A stretch of 33,889 nucleotides of DNA from Candidatus Anaerobiospirillum stercoravium. GTDB lineage: Bacteria; Pseudomonadota; Gammaproteobacteria; Enterobacterales; Succinivibrionaceae. The notes under the pieces were generated by a model. It was given only the letters and a program-made list of their open reading frames with translations. It had not been told where the DNA came from and did not search any database. Below are positions 7,418 to 17,251 of the stretch, one piece after another. The translations under genes and the position numbers were made by a program. The stretch covers positions 1-33,889 of the forward strand of contig DXIF01000244.1 in assembly GCA_019113025.1 (NCBI GenBank). Reading direction: 5' to 3'. How positions within the stretch are numbered: the first letter of the stretch is position 1; the number at the start of each line of letters is the position of its first letter.

Positions 7418-10400
7418 TTAGCGGCGAATGCCGTAGGCATTGCGCGCTTGGTAGCTGGCGTAATGCTGCGAGCGCGGCGGCTCGGGCGCAGGCGCGGCCA
7501 GACCTGATTGGAGCTGATTTAAGGTATCAAGCTGCTCTTGGGTCAACGGTGCCACCGAGTTTAAGCCATTATTGACCACCTCGTTTAAGACCGCGGACGG
7601 GTCATCATCTTCATAACTCCCCGCCCCATAGCCGCCATAAGGCCCGTCAATCGTGCCCATGCCCATTGGCGCGCCCAGCATGTCGGCCATCCCAGGGTTC
7701 ATCGCGGTACCGGCGGAGAAATTAAGCCCCGGATTGGCGCTAGCGCGCGCCAAATCCTTTGCCTTAACGCCCGTAGCGCCACGCCCTGAGGCCAGCTCGC
7801 CCATTTGCGCCAGCGCTTGCGACAGCTTGCTGTCAACCGGCGCCCCCAGAGCGTCCCCTTGCCCCATAGCGTCCGCCTGGGCCAAACCGGCCATGGTCGG
7901 ATTAGGACTTAACATGGCATTAAGTCCACGCCCCGAGCTTTGCGGGCCGCGCGCGAGCAAGGACGCGGCGCTTGGCGCCGCGCCCTGACTTGCGCCCGCG
8001 CCCGGCCGCACCGCAGGTCCCCCCATGGTCCCGGCCATAGGCGCCCCCAGCGGAGCGCCCATCGTGGGCACCGCCCCAAAGCCCTCAGGTACCCCGGAAA
8101 CCGCGCCCATACCCTCGGCCCCATAGGAGCCCACCGCTTCCACCGCACCAATTGGTGCCGGATTAAGCGCTTGCTTGGCGCTGCGCCGTCTAAACGGCAT
8201 CATCGGTGCACGCGGCGCCCCACTTGGGGTGACCTCAGTCTGAGGCTGCGCGGAGCTGGCCACCGCTTGAGCCTGAATTGAGCGCAAGTCGACTTGGTCG
8301 TCTTGCGTTTCAGCAGCTAAAGCGGCTGCGATATCGCGCGCTAAGTCCTGCTGATACTCAGCATTGTTTTTAAGCTGCTCCTTTTCCTCGGCGCTTAAGG
8401 CCGAGACAATGGCTTGCGCGACCGCGGCTACATTGACGGCGCCTCCCAGTTCCGGCTGGGTCGCGGCGGCGCGCTCCGTCTCAGCAATCAGCGCCGCGCT
8501 GAGCGCATCAAGCTCAACATCGCCGGTAGACGGCGCGGCGGCCGCTTGTTCCTGCGCGCGTGCCGCCTTGGCGCGGCTGCCAGAGATAATGCTCTGGGCT
8601 AGACGCTCAACCTCGGTCGGCTCTTCCGGCGCCGCCGCACTGGCCGCCTCAGGCGCAGCCGGTACAGCCGCACGCTCAGCGGGAACCTCCGGCTGCGCGC
8701 GCCGCCCCGCTTTGAGCTTGCGCTCTAAAGCGGTGTGCTCGTCTTCATCCTCAGCGGCGTCCGCACTCAGCGCAACGGACCTCGGCGCGCTAGGCTCAGG
8801 CGCGGGCCCAATTTGCTCCGCAGCGGCGGGCTTAGTTGTTTGCTCCCGCGTTGCTTGGGCTTGGCGGCGTTTGCGGCGCTGCTCTTTGTTTTGCGCCAGC
8901 TTTTGCACCAACGCTTCTTTTTCATCAAGCTCGTCGTCAGAGACCGCGGCGGCTGGAGCCTCAGGCTCAGCGGCTGGCGCGGCCGCGACCGGCGCAAACG
9001 GATCGGGCTGATCCTGCATCATGGTGGCGATGGTCGCGCGCTCAGCTTGATCCAACGCGGACTGGGGGGTGCGCTCGGCTGCGCGCGGTGAGCTCGCGCG
9101 CGGACCTGCGCCTTGATCGTTTAGGGCTAAGGAGCCCGCGGCATCTTGGGCTTGCACCGCATCAAGGCTATCACCGGATGGCTCACCGAGGCTTTGGCGC
9201 CAGAGCTTAACCTCGGGCTCGGCAAAAGAGGCTTGCGCTTGCTGCGAGTGCCCCGAGAGCTCTTCATCGCTTAAGCCGGCCGCGCCTGCGACACTAAGAC
9301 CACTGTTAGCGGCAAAGTCGGCCGATTCCTTGATATGGCCCTCGGCATCGACGTCATAGAGCAGGCGCAGCTCTTCCTCGCTCAGACCGGTCTTAGCCGA
9401 AAGCTCGCTTAAAGAGATGCCCGCGACGATAAATTCATGGGCCTTATTTAAGGTCTCGACATTGATGCCAAACGGCTTTTCGGCTTGGTACTTGCGCACA
9501 TAGTCCGGGTCATAAATCATGTCGACTACAGGCGCGCTCTTGCCCGGCGCGCTCTTGCCCGGTGCGCTCTTGCCAGACGCACCGTGGACGGGCGCAGCGA
9601 CCGCGAGGTCACTGGCATCAGGCTTAATCGCACTGCCTGAGACCGTAATCTTGAGGTCAGAGCCGCCATCAATCGCGTTGCTGGGCTCAAAGTCGATGGT
9701 GAGCGTACTGGCCGCCGCTTGCGCGTCTGCGGGCGGGGTGCGCTCCGCGTTTTTGCGCGCAATACGCGTGGTTAAGCTCGAGAGCGCATCAAAGCGCAGC
9801 TCGTCCGTGGCCTTATCAAATTCCTCTTCGCTGGGCTCTTGCGCCTGAAATTCTGGGCTCAACTCCACATCGAGCGCGGAATCAAGGGCGCTGAGCTCGG
9901 CGCTGCCCTCCGGCATATAGATACCGCTGTCCTCAGAGCTGGGCACATCCGCCGACAGCGCACCTAAATCCAGATCTGAGGTAAAGTCCGCGCCATCGGC
10001 AAGCTTTGCTTCAGCGGGCGCATCAAAGCTTGAGGCCAGCGCCGCTTCACTGAGCGGATTGGTAAATTCCACCCCCAAATCGTAGGCATGGGGCATGACC
10101 GCGGCGACACTATCCTCCGCGCCCAGCGGGGCTAAATCGTCATCGGAGAGCTCCTCTGCAAGTTCCGCGGCGCGCTCGGTGTCTGCGACCTCATCTAAGG
10201 CCGCCGCCACTTCAACGTCGGCTAGCACGCGGTCAGCTAACAGCTCGTCGGCCAGCGCGCTATCGGCCTCGACGCCCACCATAGCGTCAGCGCCAACATC
10301 GGCACCGGTGTCGTCAGCACCAGCGCCTGCGTCGGCGTCAGCACCGGCCAGCGCGTCCGCATCCGGCGCTAGGGCCGCGCCGTTTAGCGCGGACGATTGT

Positions 10401-11269
10401 GATACTGCTGATACGGGGTCACGGGTTGAGTCCGAATGGTCGGCGGTCCCTGACGCTTGCGCACTGCCGGAGCCGGGCTCGGCCGTCCCGGACGAGGCAC
10501 GCTGCGCGGACGATGGGTTGGCTGCGGCGGAATCTGCCCCCGCGGCATCTGTCCCAGCGGATTGTGTCCCGTCCGGCCTGGGAAAGCTCCGTGCTGCGGC
10601 CGCTCCCTCAGGAGCCCCCATGCCCAGCGGATTCATCGGGTCACGGCCGGGCGCTGCCGACAGCGGCACTGGCGCGCTGCCCGCGGCCGCTAGCGAGCGC
10701 GTGAGCGAGGATAAACCGGTGGTGATGTCTTCGGCCGATAACGCGGCCGGGGCGTCCTCATCTAAGTAAGCGACGCCCTCTGCGTACTGCGACGCCTCAG
10801 GCTGAGCGGCAGGTCGGGATGACGGACGCGCGGGCTTGCCGCCTGAGCTTAGCATCTGCTTAATTTCGCCTAATGAGTCCTTAAGCCCCTGCTGCTCGGA
10901 GATGATATTGGCGTAAGCCTTTTCTTGCTCGTCAGCGCTCTCCCCTAACTTGTAGTACAGCTCGGAGATGGCATCGCCCAGCGTCGTGCTGGTGCCGTCG
11001 GCCTTTTTAATTTCGGTGGCGAGCGTTTGCTCCTCGCTGTTAGGTAAATTGAGCTCACCGCGCTTGCGCCGCCCATACAAGTCGTCTAAGGACTTGGCGG
11101 TGTCGTCTAATTGCGCATTGGCCCGCGTCAGCTGCGCCTGCAGCTCATCTAAGGTGTTCTCCAGCCGCGAGGCGCGCCGGGCATTTAAGATAAAGGACAC
11201 CAAGAGCAAGATGAGGACGGCTACTAAACCGCCAATGAAATAGATCAAACGCAGGTCGATGCTATCCAC
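7418..11269 (-). CDS. DUF2802-like membrane/coiled-coil protein encoded after cheW, expanded to 1283 aa
   Basis: N-terminal TM plus coiled coil (FIGGLVAVLILLLVSFILNARRASRLENTLDELQAQL); HTH-like LNKAHEFIVAGISLSELSAKTGLSEEELRLLYDV; syntenic position after cheW. Confidence 0.6.
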   Translation of the reverse strand: MDSIDLRLIYFIGGLVAVLILLLVSFILNARRASRLENTLDELQAQLTRANAQLDDTAKSLDDLYGRRKRGELNLPNSEEQTLATEIKKADGTSTTLGDAISELYYKLGESADEQEKAYANIISEQQGLKDSLGEIKQMLSSGGKPARPSSRPAAQPEASQYAEGVAYLDEDAPAALSAEDITTGLSSLTRSLAAAGSAPVPLSAAPGRDPMNPLGMGAPEGAAAARSFPRPDGTQSAGTDAAGADSAAANPSSAQRASSGTAEPGSGSAQASGTADHSDSTRDPVSAVSQSSALNGAALAPDADALAGADADAGAGADDTGADVGADAMVGVEADSALADELLADRVLADVEVAAALDEVADTERAAELAEELSDDDLAPLGAEDSVAAVMPHAYDLGVEFTNPLSEAALASSFDAPAEAKLADGADFTSDLDLGALSADVPSSEDSGIYMPEGSAELSALDSALDVELSPEFQAQEPSEEEFDKATDELRFDALSSLTTRIARKNAERTPPADAQAAASTLTIDFEPSNAIDGGSDLKITVSGSAIKPDASDLAVAAPVHGASGKSAPGKSAPGKSAPVVDMIYDPDYVRKYQAEKPFGINVETLNKAHEFIVAGISLSELSAKTGLSEEELRLLYDVDAEGHIKESADFAANSGLSVAGAAGLSDEELSGHSQQAQASFAEPEVKLWRQSLGEPSGDSLDAVQAQDAAGSLALNDQGAGPRASSPRAAERTPQSALDQAERATIATMMQDQPDPFAPVAAAPAAEPEAPAAAVSDDELDEKEALVQKLAQNKEQRRKRRQAQATREQTTKPAAAEQIGPAPEPSAPRSVALSADAAEDEDEHTALERKLKAGRRAQPEVPAERAAVPAAPEAASAAAPEEPTEVERLAQSIISGSRAKAARAQEQAAAAPSTGDVELDALSAALIAETERAAATQPELGGAVNVAAVAQAIVSALSAEEKEQLKNNAEYQQDLARDIAAALAAETQDDQVDLRSIQAQAVASSAQPQTEVTPSGAPRAPMMPFRRRSAKQALNPAPIGAVEAVGSYGAEGMGAVSGVPEGFGAVPTMGAPLGAPMAGTMGGPAVRPGAGASQGAAPSAASLLARGPQSSGRGLNAMLSPNPTMAGLAQADAMGQGDALGAPVDSKLSQALAQMGELASGRGATGVKAKDLARASANPGLNFSAGTAMNPGMADMLGAPMGMGTIDGPYGGYGAGSYEDDDPSAVLNEVVNNGLNSVAPLTQEQLDTLNQLQSGLAAPAPEPPRSQHYASYQARNAYGIRR
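9531..9575 (-). repeat. 15-bp tandem repeat x3 encoding the (G)KSAP pentapeptide
   Basis: GGCGCGCTCTTGCCC / GGCGCGCTCTTGCCC / GGTGCGCTCTTGCCA. Confidence 0.9.
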
Positions 11270-11446
11270 AGATGTTCCTCACACCAGAGCCCAGTTAGGC
11301 GCGGCTCCAGCACCAAGTCAAAAAATTCCACGGTCTAAAGGCGCTCGCGCCAACACGCTTGAAGCTTAAGCCCCGCTTCAAGCGCAATTTTAAGCCAAAG
11401 GCCAAGTATAGCATGAATGCCTTGACCCCACGGCTAGGCGCCAACA

Positions 11447-11470
11447 TAACAAAGCCCTGCATGGCAGGGC
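11447..11470 (-). terminator. Intrinsic terminator downstream of cheW
   Basis: Minus strand GCCCTGC-CAT-GCAGGGC-TTTGTT. Confidence 0.8.
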
Positions 11471-11544
11471 CTTGGAATCAAGCGAGGCGGCCGCAGGCTG
11501 CGGCAGCGCACTTTGCTTTTGCTTTTTGCTTTTTGCTGTTGCTC

Positions 11545-12054
11545 TTAGTTCGAGAGGTTGGCGATATCTTGCCACTCTTCTTCGGATAAGAGCTTGTACA
11601 GGTCGATTAAGATCAAGAGATCATCGGAGCGGTTGCAGACGCCGCAAATAAACTTAGCGCTCTCCTCGGTACCGACGTTTGGCGTATCGTCGATGTCCTT
11701 GGTGTTGAGGTCAACCACTTCAGCAACCGAATCAACCAAGATACCGACGACCTGACGCTCGGACTCGATGATCATAATACGGGTATTATCGGTGACCTCT
11801 GATGGCGGCAGGCCAAAGCGCATTCTGGTGTCGATTACCGAGACGACGTTACCACGTAAGTTAATGATGCCTAAAACGTAGGCCGGAGCACCTGGAACCG
11901 GGGCGATATCGGAGTAACGCAAGACCTCGCGCACCTGCATGACGTTGACGCCATACATTTCCTTATCGAGCTGGAAGGTAACCCAACGTAAGACTTGGTC
12001 CTTTTTGTCGCTATCCGGATCGTAGATTGAGGTTGAAGAAGTTTCGTTAGCCAT
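11545..12054 (-). CDS. cheW: Chemotaxis coupling protein CheW
   Basis: LRWVTFQLDKEMYGVNVMQVREVLRYSDIAPVPGAPAYVLGIINLRGNVVSVIDTR; start MANETSS at 12054 preferred over 12081 because GAGG lies just upstream. Confidence 0.95.
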   Translation of the reverse strand: MANETSSTSIYDPDSDKKDQVLRWVTFQLDKEMYGVNVMQVREVLRYSDIAPVPGAPAYVLGIINLRGNVVSVIDTRMRFGLPPSEVTDNTRIMIIESERQVVGILVDSVAEVVDLNTKDIDDTPNVGTEESAKFICGVCNRSDDLLILIDLYKLLSEEEWQDIANLSN

Positions 12055-12148
12055 TGCAAAATCCTCAAAAACGCGCTCCAACCACCTGACAAACCGTTGG
12101 AGACCCTAGACCGCAAGGGGCAGGCCCTTTAAAGTCCACTATTGTGCC

Positions 12149-12154
12149 ATTATA
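12149..12154 (-). promoter_or_regulatory. TATAAT -10 element upstream of cheW
   Basis: Perfect TATAAT on the minus strand ~95 bp upstream of the cheW start; -35 weak. Confidence 0.35.
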
Positions 12155-12326
12155 TCGTGCTCAGCTGCTGGTGACAGCGCCAAATGCGCAAAGCGCCACC
12201 GCGCGCACCCTTTCACCACGTACTCTCAGCCCGATGCACAAACGCGGCCAACCACGTCCCCCGCGGAGCGTCACGGGCATCATGGAGCGTCACAAGGCGG
12301 CATGGGGCGTCACGGGACGTCAGGCG

Positions 12327-13757
12327 CTAACGCTGCTTATGCTTGCTGGAGGCCTCGGCCTCGCGATTTAAGTCATCGATATCGGCTCCGGCCTCAAAGA
12401 GCGCAATTAAGGCGCTGACATGCAGTAGCGCGCACTTTTCGGAGGTCACGATGCCCGCAAGCCAAGGGCGGTTACCCGGAATCTCGCGCCACTTAACCTG
12501 GGAGCTGGTTAAGGTGCGGTTGCCCTCGAGCACATCGCAGCCAATCGACCACTGCGACTTGCCCAGCGCAATCAAGTAAGGGTACTTATCAGGGCTGTCG
12601 CCAATCTCAGGCATGACCCAGCGCAGGGTATCGACGATATTGATCTTAGAGCCGCGGATATCGGTGATGCCCATAAACCACGACGGCTTACCAAAGAGCT
12701 GAGTAATCTTGTCGCACTCGAAGATACCGCCTAAATCGATGAGCGGCACCGCAAAGCGTACGCCCTGCACCAAGAAAAAGAGCACTTGGAACTGCTCGCC
12801 TAAGTCGACATTCTTCCACTCAGCCGAGATGGCGCGCAGCTTCTCGCGCATGCGCTCTTGTGCCAACTCTTGCGGGGTCAGAATCTTCTGCTTGGTCGTA
12901 GTGACCACTGGGGCAACCACGGGCGCGACCTCTGGTTGCACCGCCACCATCGGTTCAGCTGCCGCGACTGCGACCTCAGGCTCGGCTTCAGCCACCGCGA
13001 CCGCAACCTCAGGCTCAGCCTCCGCCACTGCGACCTCAGGTTCGGCCTCCGCCTCTGCGACCTCTGGTGTCGCCTCTTCAGTCTTAACCGCGGTACTGGT
13101 ATCGATCTTGTCTAACAGATGCTGCAGCTGCTCATCAGGCTGGGCAAAGTCACGGCCGGGCTCCGACTCAGGCGCGCTCTCAGGTAGAGTCTGCACTTGA
13201 GGCTCAGGCTCATAGTCCGGGGTGTGATATGACGGCTCCGCCTCGGGCTCATAGCGCGGGCTATAGGATTCGCTTGCGCGCGAGGTATGCAGCGTTTGAG
13301 GCTCAGACGGTGCGGCCACCTCAATCGTGGACGGCTGCTCCTCGGGCTCTTCGAGCATGACCATTTCTTGCGCTAACAGCTCTTGGGTGGTCAGCCGCGG
13401 CATACCCGCAAATGGATTGTCGCTATCGGGCTCAGGCTGTGCCTGCGGCGGCACCACTTGCGCCACCCCTACCACCTGAGGTGGCACTGCCACCTGCGGC
13501 TGCGGCGCGGCAGGCAGCGGTGGGGTAACTTGCGCCACCGGCTGCGGCTTAAAGTGCTGGCTCTGGGCGATGGCAGCGTTAGCGGCCGCGAGCACCGATT
13601 GGGTCGAGGTAAGCGGCATGGGCGCGGGAGCCGGAGCCGCAAGGCCCGTCGTGGCCTGAATCTCTCCATCAAATTCTTGGTCATCGACCTCAGCGAGCAT
13701 TTGCTGGAAGTAGGAGATAAGAGTCTCCTCTTCGCGATCGTGATGACTTGCCGCCAT
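12327..13757 (-). CDS. parP: ParP-like CheW-domain protein (polar chemotaxis array positioning)
   Basis: C-terminal CheW-like domain (EQFQVLFFLVQGVRFAVPLIDLGGIFECDKITQLFGKPSWFMGITDIRGSKINIVDT); Pro/Glu/Ala-rich N-terminal region; located between parC and cheW. Confidence 0.8.
   Translation of the reverse strand: MAASHHDREEETLISYFQQMLAEVDDQEFDGEIQATTGLAAPAPAPMPLTSTQSVLAAANAAIAQSQHFKPQPVAQVTPPLPAAPQPQVAVPPQVVGVAQVVPPQAQPEPDSDNPFAGMPRLTTQELLAQEMVMLEEPEEQPSTIEVAAPSEPQTLHTSRASESYSPRYEPEAEPSYHTPDYEPEPQVQTLPESAPESEPGRDFAQPDEQLQHLLDKIDTSTAVKTEEATPEVAEAEAEPEVAVAEAEPEVAVAVAEAEPEVAVAAAEPMVAVQPEVAPVVAPVVTTTKQKILTPQELAQERMREKLRAISAEWKNVDLGEQFQVLFFLVQGVRFAVPLIDLGGIFECDKITQLFGKPSWFMGITDIRGSKINIVDTLRWVMPEIGDSPDKYPYLIALGKSQWSIGCDVLEGNRTLTSSQVKWREIPGNRPWLAGIVTSEKCALLHVSALIALFEAGADIDDLNREAEASSKHKQR
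12961..13071 (-). repeat. In-frame coding repeat (AEAEPEVAV type)
   Basis: AEAEPEVAVAEAEPEVAVAVAEAEPEVAVAAAEP, ~27-33 bp units. Confidence 0.85.
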
Positions 13758-13902
13758 GACAAACTCTCCTTGATTGAGGGATTAGGGGCCACTTGACCTG
13801 GGTCAAGCCCTCGTACCTAGCCCGGCGCGGGCTCTAACAGCTAAATCAGCTTTAACAGCTGAACAGCTCTAACAAATGGGGATTAAGGCACTAGGCCTGC
13901 AA

Positions 13903-14754
13903 TTACGGGCGCACCTGCGTTTGCGTTTGCGCCAGCGCCATGAGCTCGGGGCTGACGCGCTCAGGATTGCGCGTGAGCTCACGCTCAACTAAAAATGACA
14001 GCAAGTGGTGGTAAGCCACCGCGCCATAGCAGCCCGGGTCCATCAACGGCAGGGGCAAGCGCTTGGCCGAGGACTCGCGAAATTGCACATCAAGCGGAAT
14101 GCACTCAGACCACACATGATCGAGATAGTGCGTTTGCAGATAAGCCAGGCTCTGCACCGAGGCCTTAGTGCGGCGATCGTACATGGTCGGCACGATGAGG
14201 TACTCAAAGTGAACCGAGGCGTTCGCGCGCTGCATCACGGTGAACGTGCGCACCATGCCTTCAAGACCCTTTAAGGCTAAGAACTCAGTTTGGGTTGGCA
14301 CGATGATAGTGGTAGCAGCCACTAAGGCATTGACCATTAAGGCGCCCAACACCGGTGGGCAGTCGATCAAGACCACATCGTAGCAGTCTTCGATGAGCTT
14401 TAAGGAGCGCAGCAAGATGCGACCAACGCCTTGGCGCCCTGAGAGCTGACGGTCAATCGTGGCCAAGGTCATGGAGGCAGCGATTAAGTCTAAGCCCTCA
14501 TGCGGGGTGTGGGTGATGCAGCGCAGCACGCCCTCGCGGGAGAGATTCTTCATGGCGTACAAGTCAAAGAGATTGTTCTGCTCTAACTTGTCATCCTCAT
14601 AGCCCAAATACGAAGTAAGAGAGGCATGTGGATCGGTATCCACCACGAGCACGCGGAGATTTTCTTTTTGTAACCAGCCTGCAAGGGACGCAACGGAGGT
14701 CGTCTTACCTACGCCACCCTTCTGGCTTGCAACAGCCCAAACTAACACTGCCAA
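13903..14754 (-). CDS. parC: ParA-family ATPase ParC (chemotaxis array positioning)
   Basis: VWAVASQKGGVGKTTSVASLAGWL deviant Walker A; DTDPHASLTSYLGY; VVLIDCPPVLGALMVNAL; locus position. Confidence 0.85.
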   Translation of the reverse strand: MAVLVWAVASQKGGVGKTTSVASLAGWLQKENLRVLVVDTDPHASLTSYLGYEDDKLEQNNLFDLYAMKNLSREGVLRCITHTPHEGLDLIAASMTLATIDRQLSGRQGVGRILLRSLKLIEDCYDVVLIDCPPVLGALMVNALVAATTIIVPTQTEFLALKGLEGMVRTFTVMQRANASVHFEYLIVPTMYDRRTKASVQSLAYLQTHYLDHVWSECIPLDVQFRESSAKRLPLPLMDPGCYGAVAYHHLLSFLVERELTRNPERVSPELMALAQTQTQVRP

Positions 14755-14898
14755 CTCCTGCTTGCATTGAGATCAAAGCGCACGCACGAACGTCCGTACG
14801 GCCCAGGCGGCGCCGCCGCCGAAGTTAATTCATTTTACCATTAGGGCCCCGCGCGTGCGCAGCAACGTGGCCGCCAGGCCCGCCCCCGCGCTCTGCCG

Positions 14899-14918
14899 CC
14901 GCGCCCGGACGGGCGCGG
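14899..14918. repeat. Perfect 9-bp GC-only inverted repeat
   Basis: CCGCGCCCG-GA-CGGGCGCGG. Confidence 0.8.
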
Positions 14919-14976
14919 CCGTCCCGCGCGGGCGGCCCGGCGCGCCGCCGCGGCGTACGTGTAGGCCACAGACAAC

Positions 14977-15017
14977 AAGGCCCTCGCCTCAGAGCTGCTG
15001 GGGCGCGGGCCTTTAAG
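14977..15017 (-). terminator. Intrinsic terminator downstream of motB
   Basis: AAGGCCC/GGGCCTT plus inner CGCC helix, followed by TTGTTGT on the minus strand. Confidence 0.6.
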
Positions 15018-15058
15018 GTCAGCGCCCACGCTAAGGGGCTGACCGCAAGTGATAGTGC

Positions 15059-16243
15059 TTACTCTTGCGGAGCGCGCGGCGCATTGAGCGGCTCAGCACT
15101 AAAGCGCACCGAACCATCTGCGGCCGGCTCAAAGCTAAAGCCACCTTGACCGGCACGGCGGGTCGGCAGTATCCGCTCGGAGTTGCCCGGCAAAATGGCA
15201 AGGCTTTCGCTGGCCAGAGCCTCACGCGAAATGGCGATCACCACGCGGCGGTTCTGGGCCCGACCGGCGCGGGTGGCATTGGAGTAGAACGGCGAGTATT
15301 GGCCGTAAGCTTCCGCTGCTAAGCGCTGTGGGGCAATGCCATTGGCCTCGAGCTCTTGGAGCACGTTGATAGCACGGCGGGCGGACAACTCCCAGTTGTT
15401 GCCATAGATGGCGCTTGGCGTAAAGGTGTTATCGGTGTAACCGCGTACGCGTACGTAATTGTTGACGTTACGTAAGGCGTTAGCAATCGTCGCGATGACC
15501 GGACGCGAGCGCGTCAGAATCGAAGCGGAGTTGCTGGCAAAGAGCAAGGACGACGAAATGTTGATGGTAATCCAGTTCGGATCGTGCTCCACTACGATGT
15601 CGTTGTCTAAGCCGGTCTCGGCAATGGTCTCGGAAATCGAGCGCATTAAGCTATCAAATGGCTGACCATTAGGGTTAGCACCATCGTACTCGGACTCGGC
15701 CGGTCCAATACCGCCCTCATGCTCTTGGTCTAACTCACCACCTGGGGTTAAGCCTTGGCTTTGGGTGGCCTCATCATCTGGGGTCTCTTGGGTCATCGAA
15801 CCATTGGTGGCTTCTTCGACCTCAGTTGCGTCGAGGTTGCCCTGAGTGATGGCCTCAGCGTTCTCATCGGAGTTAGCCGTCTGCTCATCAGCGCCGCTGT
15901 CGGTGATGCTTTGGATATTGATGCCAAAGTCCATGACACCGCCGCCACCTTGCGACTGATTTTGCACTTTCTGCTGGGCGGCCGTAGCCGAGGCCAAGGA
16001 GGCATCAGCCATGAGGTTGGCAACCGGCCCCGGCAATGCAATCACGCCGGGCACCGAGGAAATCATGCCCATCTCGTTGAAGGAGGCCATCAGGCCCTTG
16101 ATCATCGACTCTGCGTCCACTGACTTGGACATGGCAAAGGAGTAGAGCACGACGAACACCGCAAACAACAGCGTCAGGAAGTCAGCGTATGACACCATCC
16201 AGCGCTCGAGGTTCTCGTGCGGAACGCTCTTTTTCTTTTTCAT
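15059..16243 (-). CDS. motB: Flagellar stator protein MotB/MotD with acidic linker insertion
   Basis: WMVSYADFLTLLFAVFVVLYSFAMSK plug/TM; OmpA-like VRVRGYTDNTF...NWELSARRAINVLQEL. Confidence 0.93.
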   Translation of the reverse strand: MKKKKSVPHENLERWMVSYADFLTLLFAVFVVLYSFAMSKSVDAESMIKGLMASFNEMGMISSVPGVIALPGPVANLMADASLASATAAQQKVQNQSQGGGGVMDFGINIQSITDSGADEQTANSDENAEAITQGNLDATEVEEATNGSMTQETPDDEATQSQGLTPGGELDQEHEGGIGPAESEYDGANPNGQPFDSLMRSISETIAETGLDNDIVVEHDPNWITINISSSLLFASNSASILTRSRPVIATIANALRNVNNYVRVRGYTDNTFTPSAIYGNNWELSARRAINVLQELEANGIAPQRLAAEAYGQYSPFYSNATRAGRAQNRRVVIAISREALASESLAILPGNSERILPTRRAGQGGFSFEPAADGSVRFSAEPLNAPRAPQE

Positions 16244-16346
16244 CCTAGGCCCCTTTAGCCGCGCCCTCAGTTAGGACGCGCCGCATAATCCGAGCTTAAT
16301 CTAAGCTGCTAGCGCAAAATTCCTGGCCTCACGGCCGCAAGCTCCG

Positions 16347-16408
16347 CCTTAATTACGCCTTAATTACGCCTTAATCTTAATTACGCCTTAATTAGGCCTT
16401 AATTAGGC
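16347..16408. repeat. 11-bp AT-rich tandem repeat (CCTTAATTACG) between motA and motB
   Basis: CCTTAATTACG CCTTAATTACG CCTTAATCTTAATTACG CCTTAATTAGG CCTTAATTAGG. Confidence 0.85.
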
Positions 16409-16492
16409 TGAGCACCCGCGTAAGCTGCAACTAGGCAGACGCCTTACGTCCGCCTCAACGCGCACCGCCCACCAAGGTGGGCGGCTTGAGCC

Positions 16493-17251
16493 TTAGTCAC
16501 CGTTCATATTGCCGGTGTAAACGCCGATGCGGCGCTTTAACATTAAGGTGTTCTCAGCAGAAGCGATCGAGACCAAGCCCTCTAAGGTCATGTACTTGAA
16601 CATGGCGCCTTCGGCTAACGCGGTACGAATACGGTTACCGGTTGGAATCAGGATGATATTGGCACCGACCAGACCGTAAATAGTGGCCACGAACGCAACC
16701 GCAATCGATGGACCTAACAGGTCAGGACGATCTAAGAGCGACATGGCGTGAATCAGACCTAAAACCGCACCGATAATGCCCATAGTTGGTAAGTAACCGC
16801 CCATCGACTCATAGAAGCGGACGCATGGCTCCATGCGCTCTTGCTCCAGCTCAATGGCGTTTTGCAGCAGACTGTACAGCGCGTCCTTATCCACGCCGTC
16901 CACGATCATCTGAATACCGGTGCGGGTGAAATCGTCGCTTGCGGAAGCCACCGAGTTTTCCAAAGCTAATGGACCTTGCTGACGGGCAATGGTGGACATA
17001 CCCGCTAACAGCTCAGCTTGGGATTGGAAGTTATAGCGTGGGGGCGAGATTAACCAGAAGAAGTGCTTTAATGCCTTGAGCAGGTCACTTAATGGGAACT
17101 GAACGAAGCAGGCAAAGAAACCAGCACCGAACACAACTAAGAACGCAGGTAAGTTGATCAGTGCGGTTGGGTGGGTTCCCTCAAGCACCATGGTTGCGAC
17201 GATACAACCGATCGCAAGAAAAATACCGAGAAAGTTCATGCCAAAAATCAC
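16493..17251 (-). CDS. motA: Flagellar stator protein MotA/MotC
   Basis: TGNRIRTALAEG, GGYLPTMGIIGAVLGLIHAM, VAFVATIYGLVGANIILIPTGNR; GTG at 17251 or ATG at 17239 as start. Confidence 0.93.
   Translation of the reverse strand: MIFGMNFLGIFLAIGCIVATMVLEGTHPTALINLPAFLVVFGAGFFACFVQFPLSDLLKALKHFFWLISPPRYNFQSQAELLAGMSTIARQQGPLALENSVASASDDFTRTGIQMIVDGVDKDALYSLLQNAIELEQERMEPCVRFYESMGGYLPTMGIIGAVLGLIHAMSLLDRPDLLGPSIAVAFVATIYGLVGANIILIPTGNRIRTALAEGAMFKYMTLEGLVSIASAENTLMLKRRIGVYTGNMNGD

Noticed and set aside
8364-10769. Long plus-strand ORFs (8364-9011, 10095-10769) opposite the DUF2802 gene
   Set aside because: Mirror-frame artefacts of a GC-rich, Ala-rich coding sequence; low-complexity Ser/Ala translations with no motifs.
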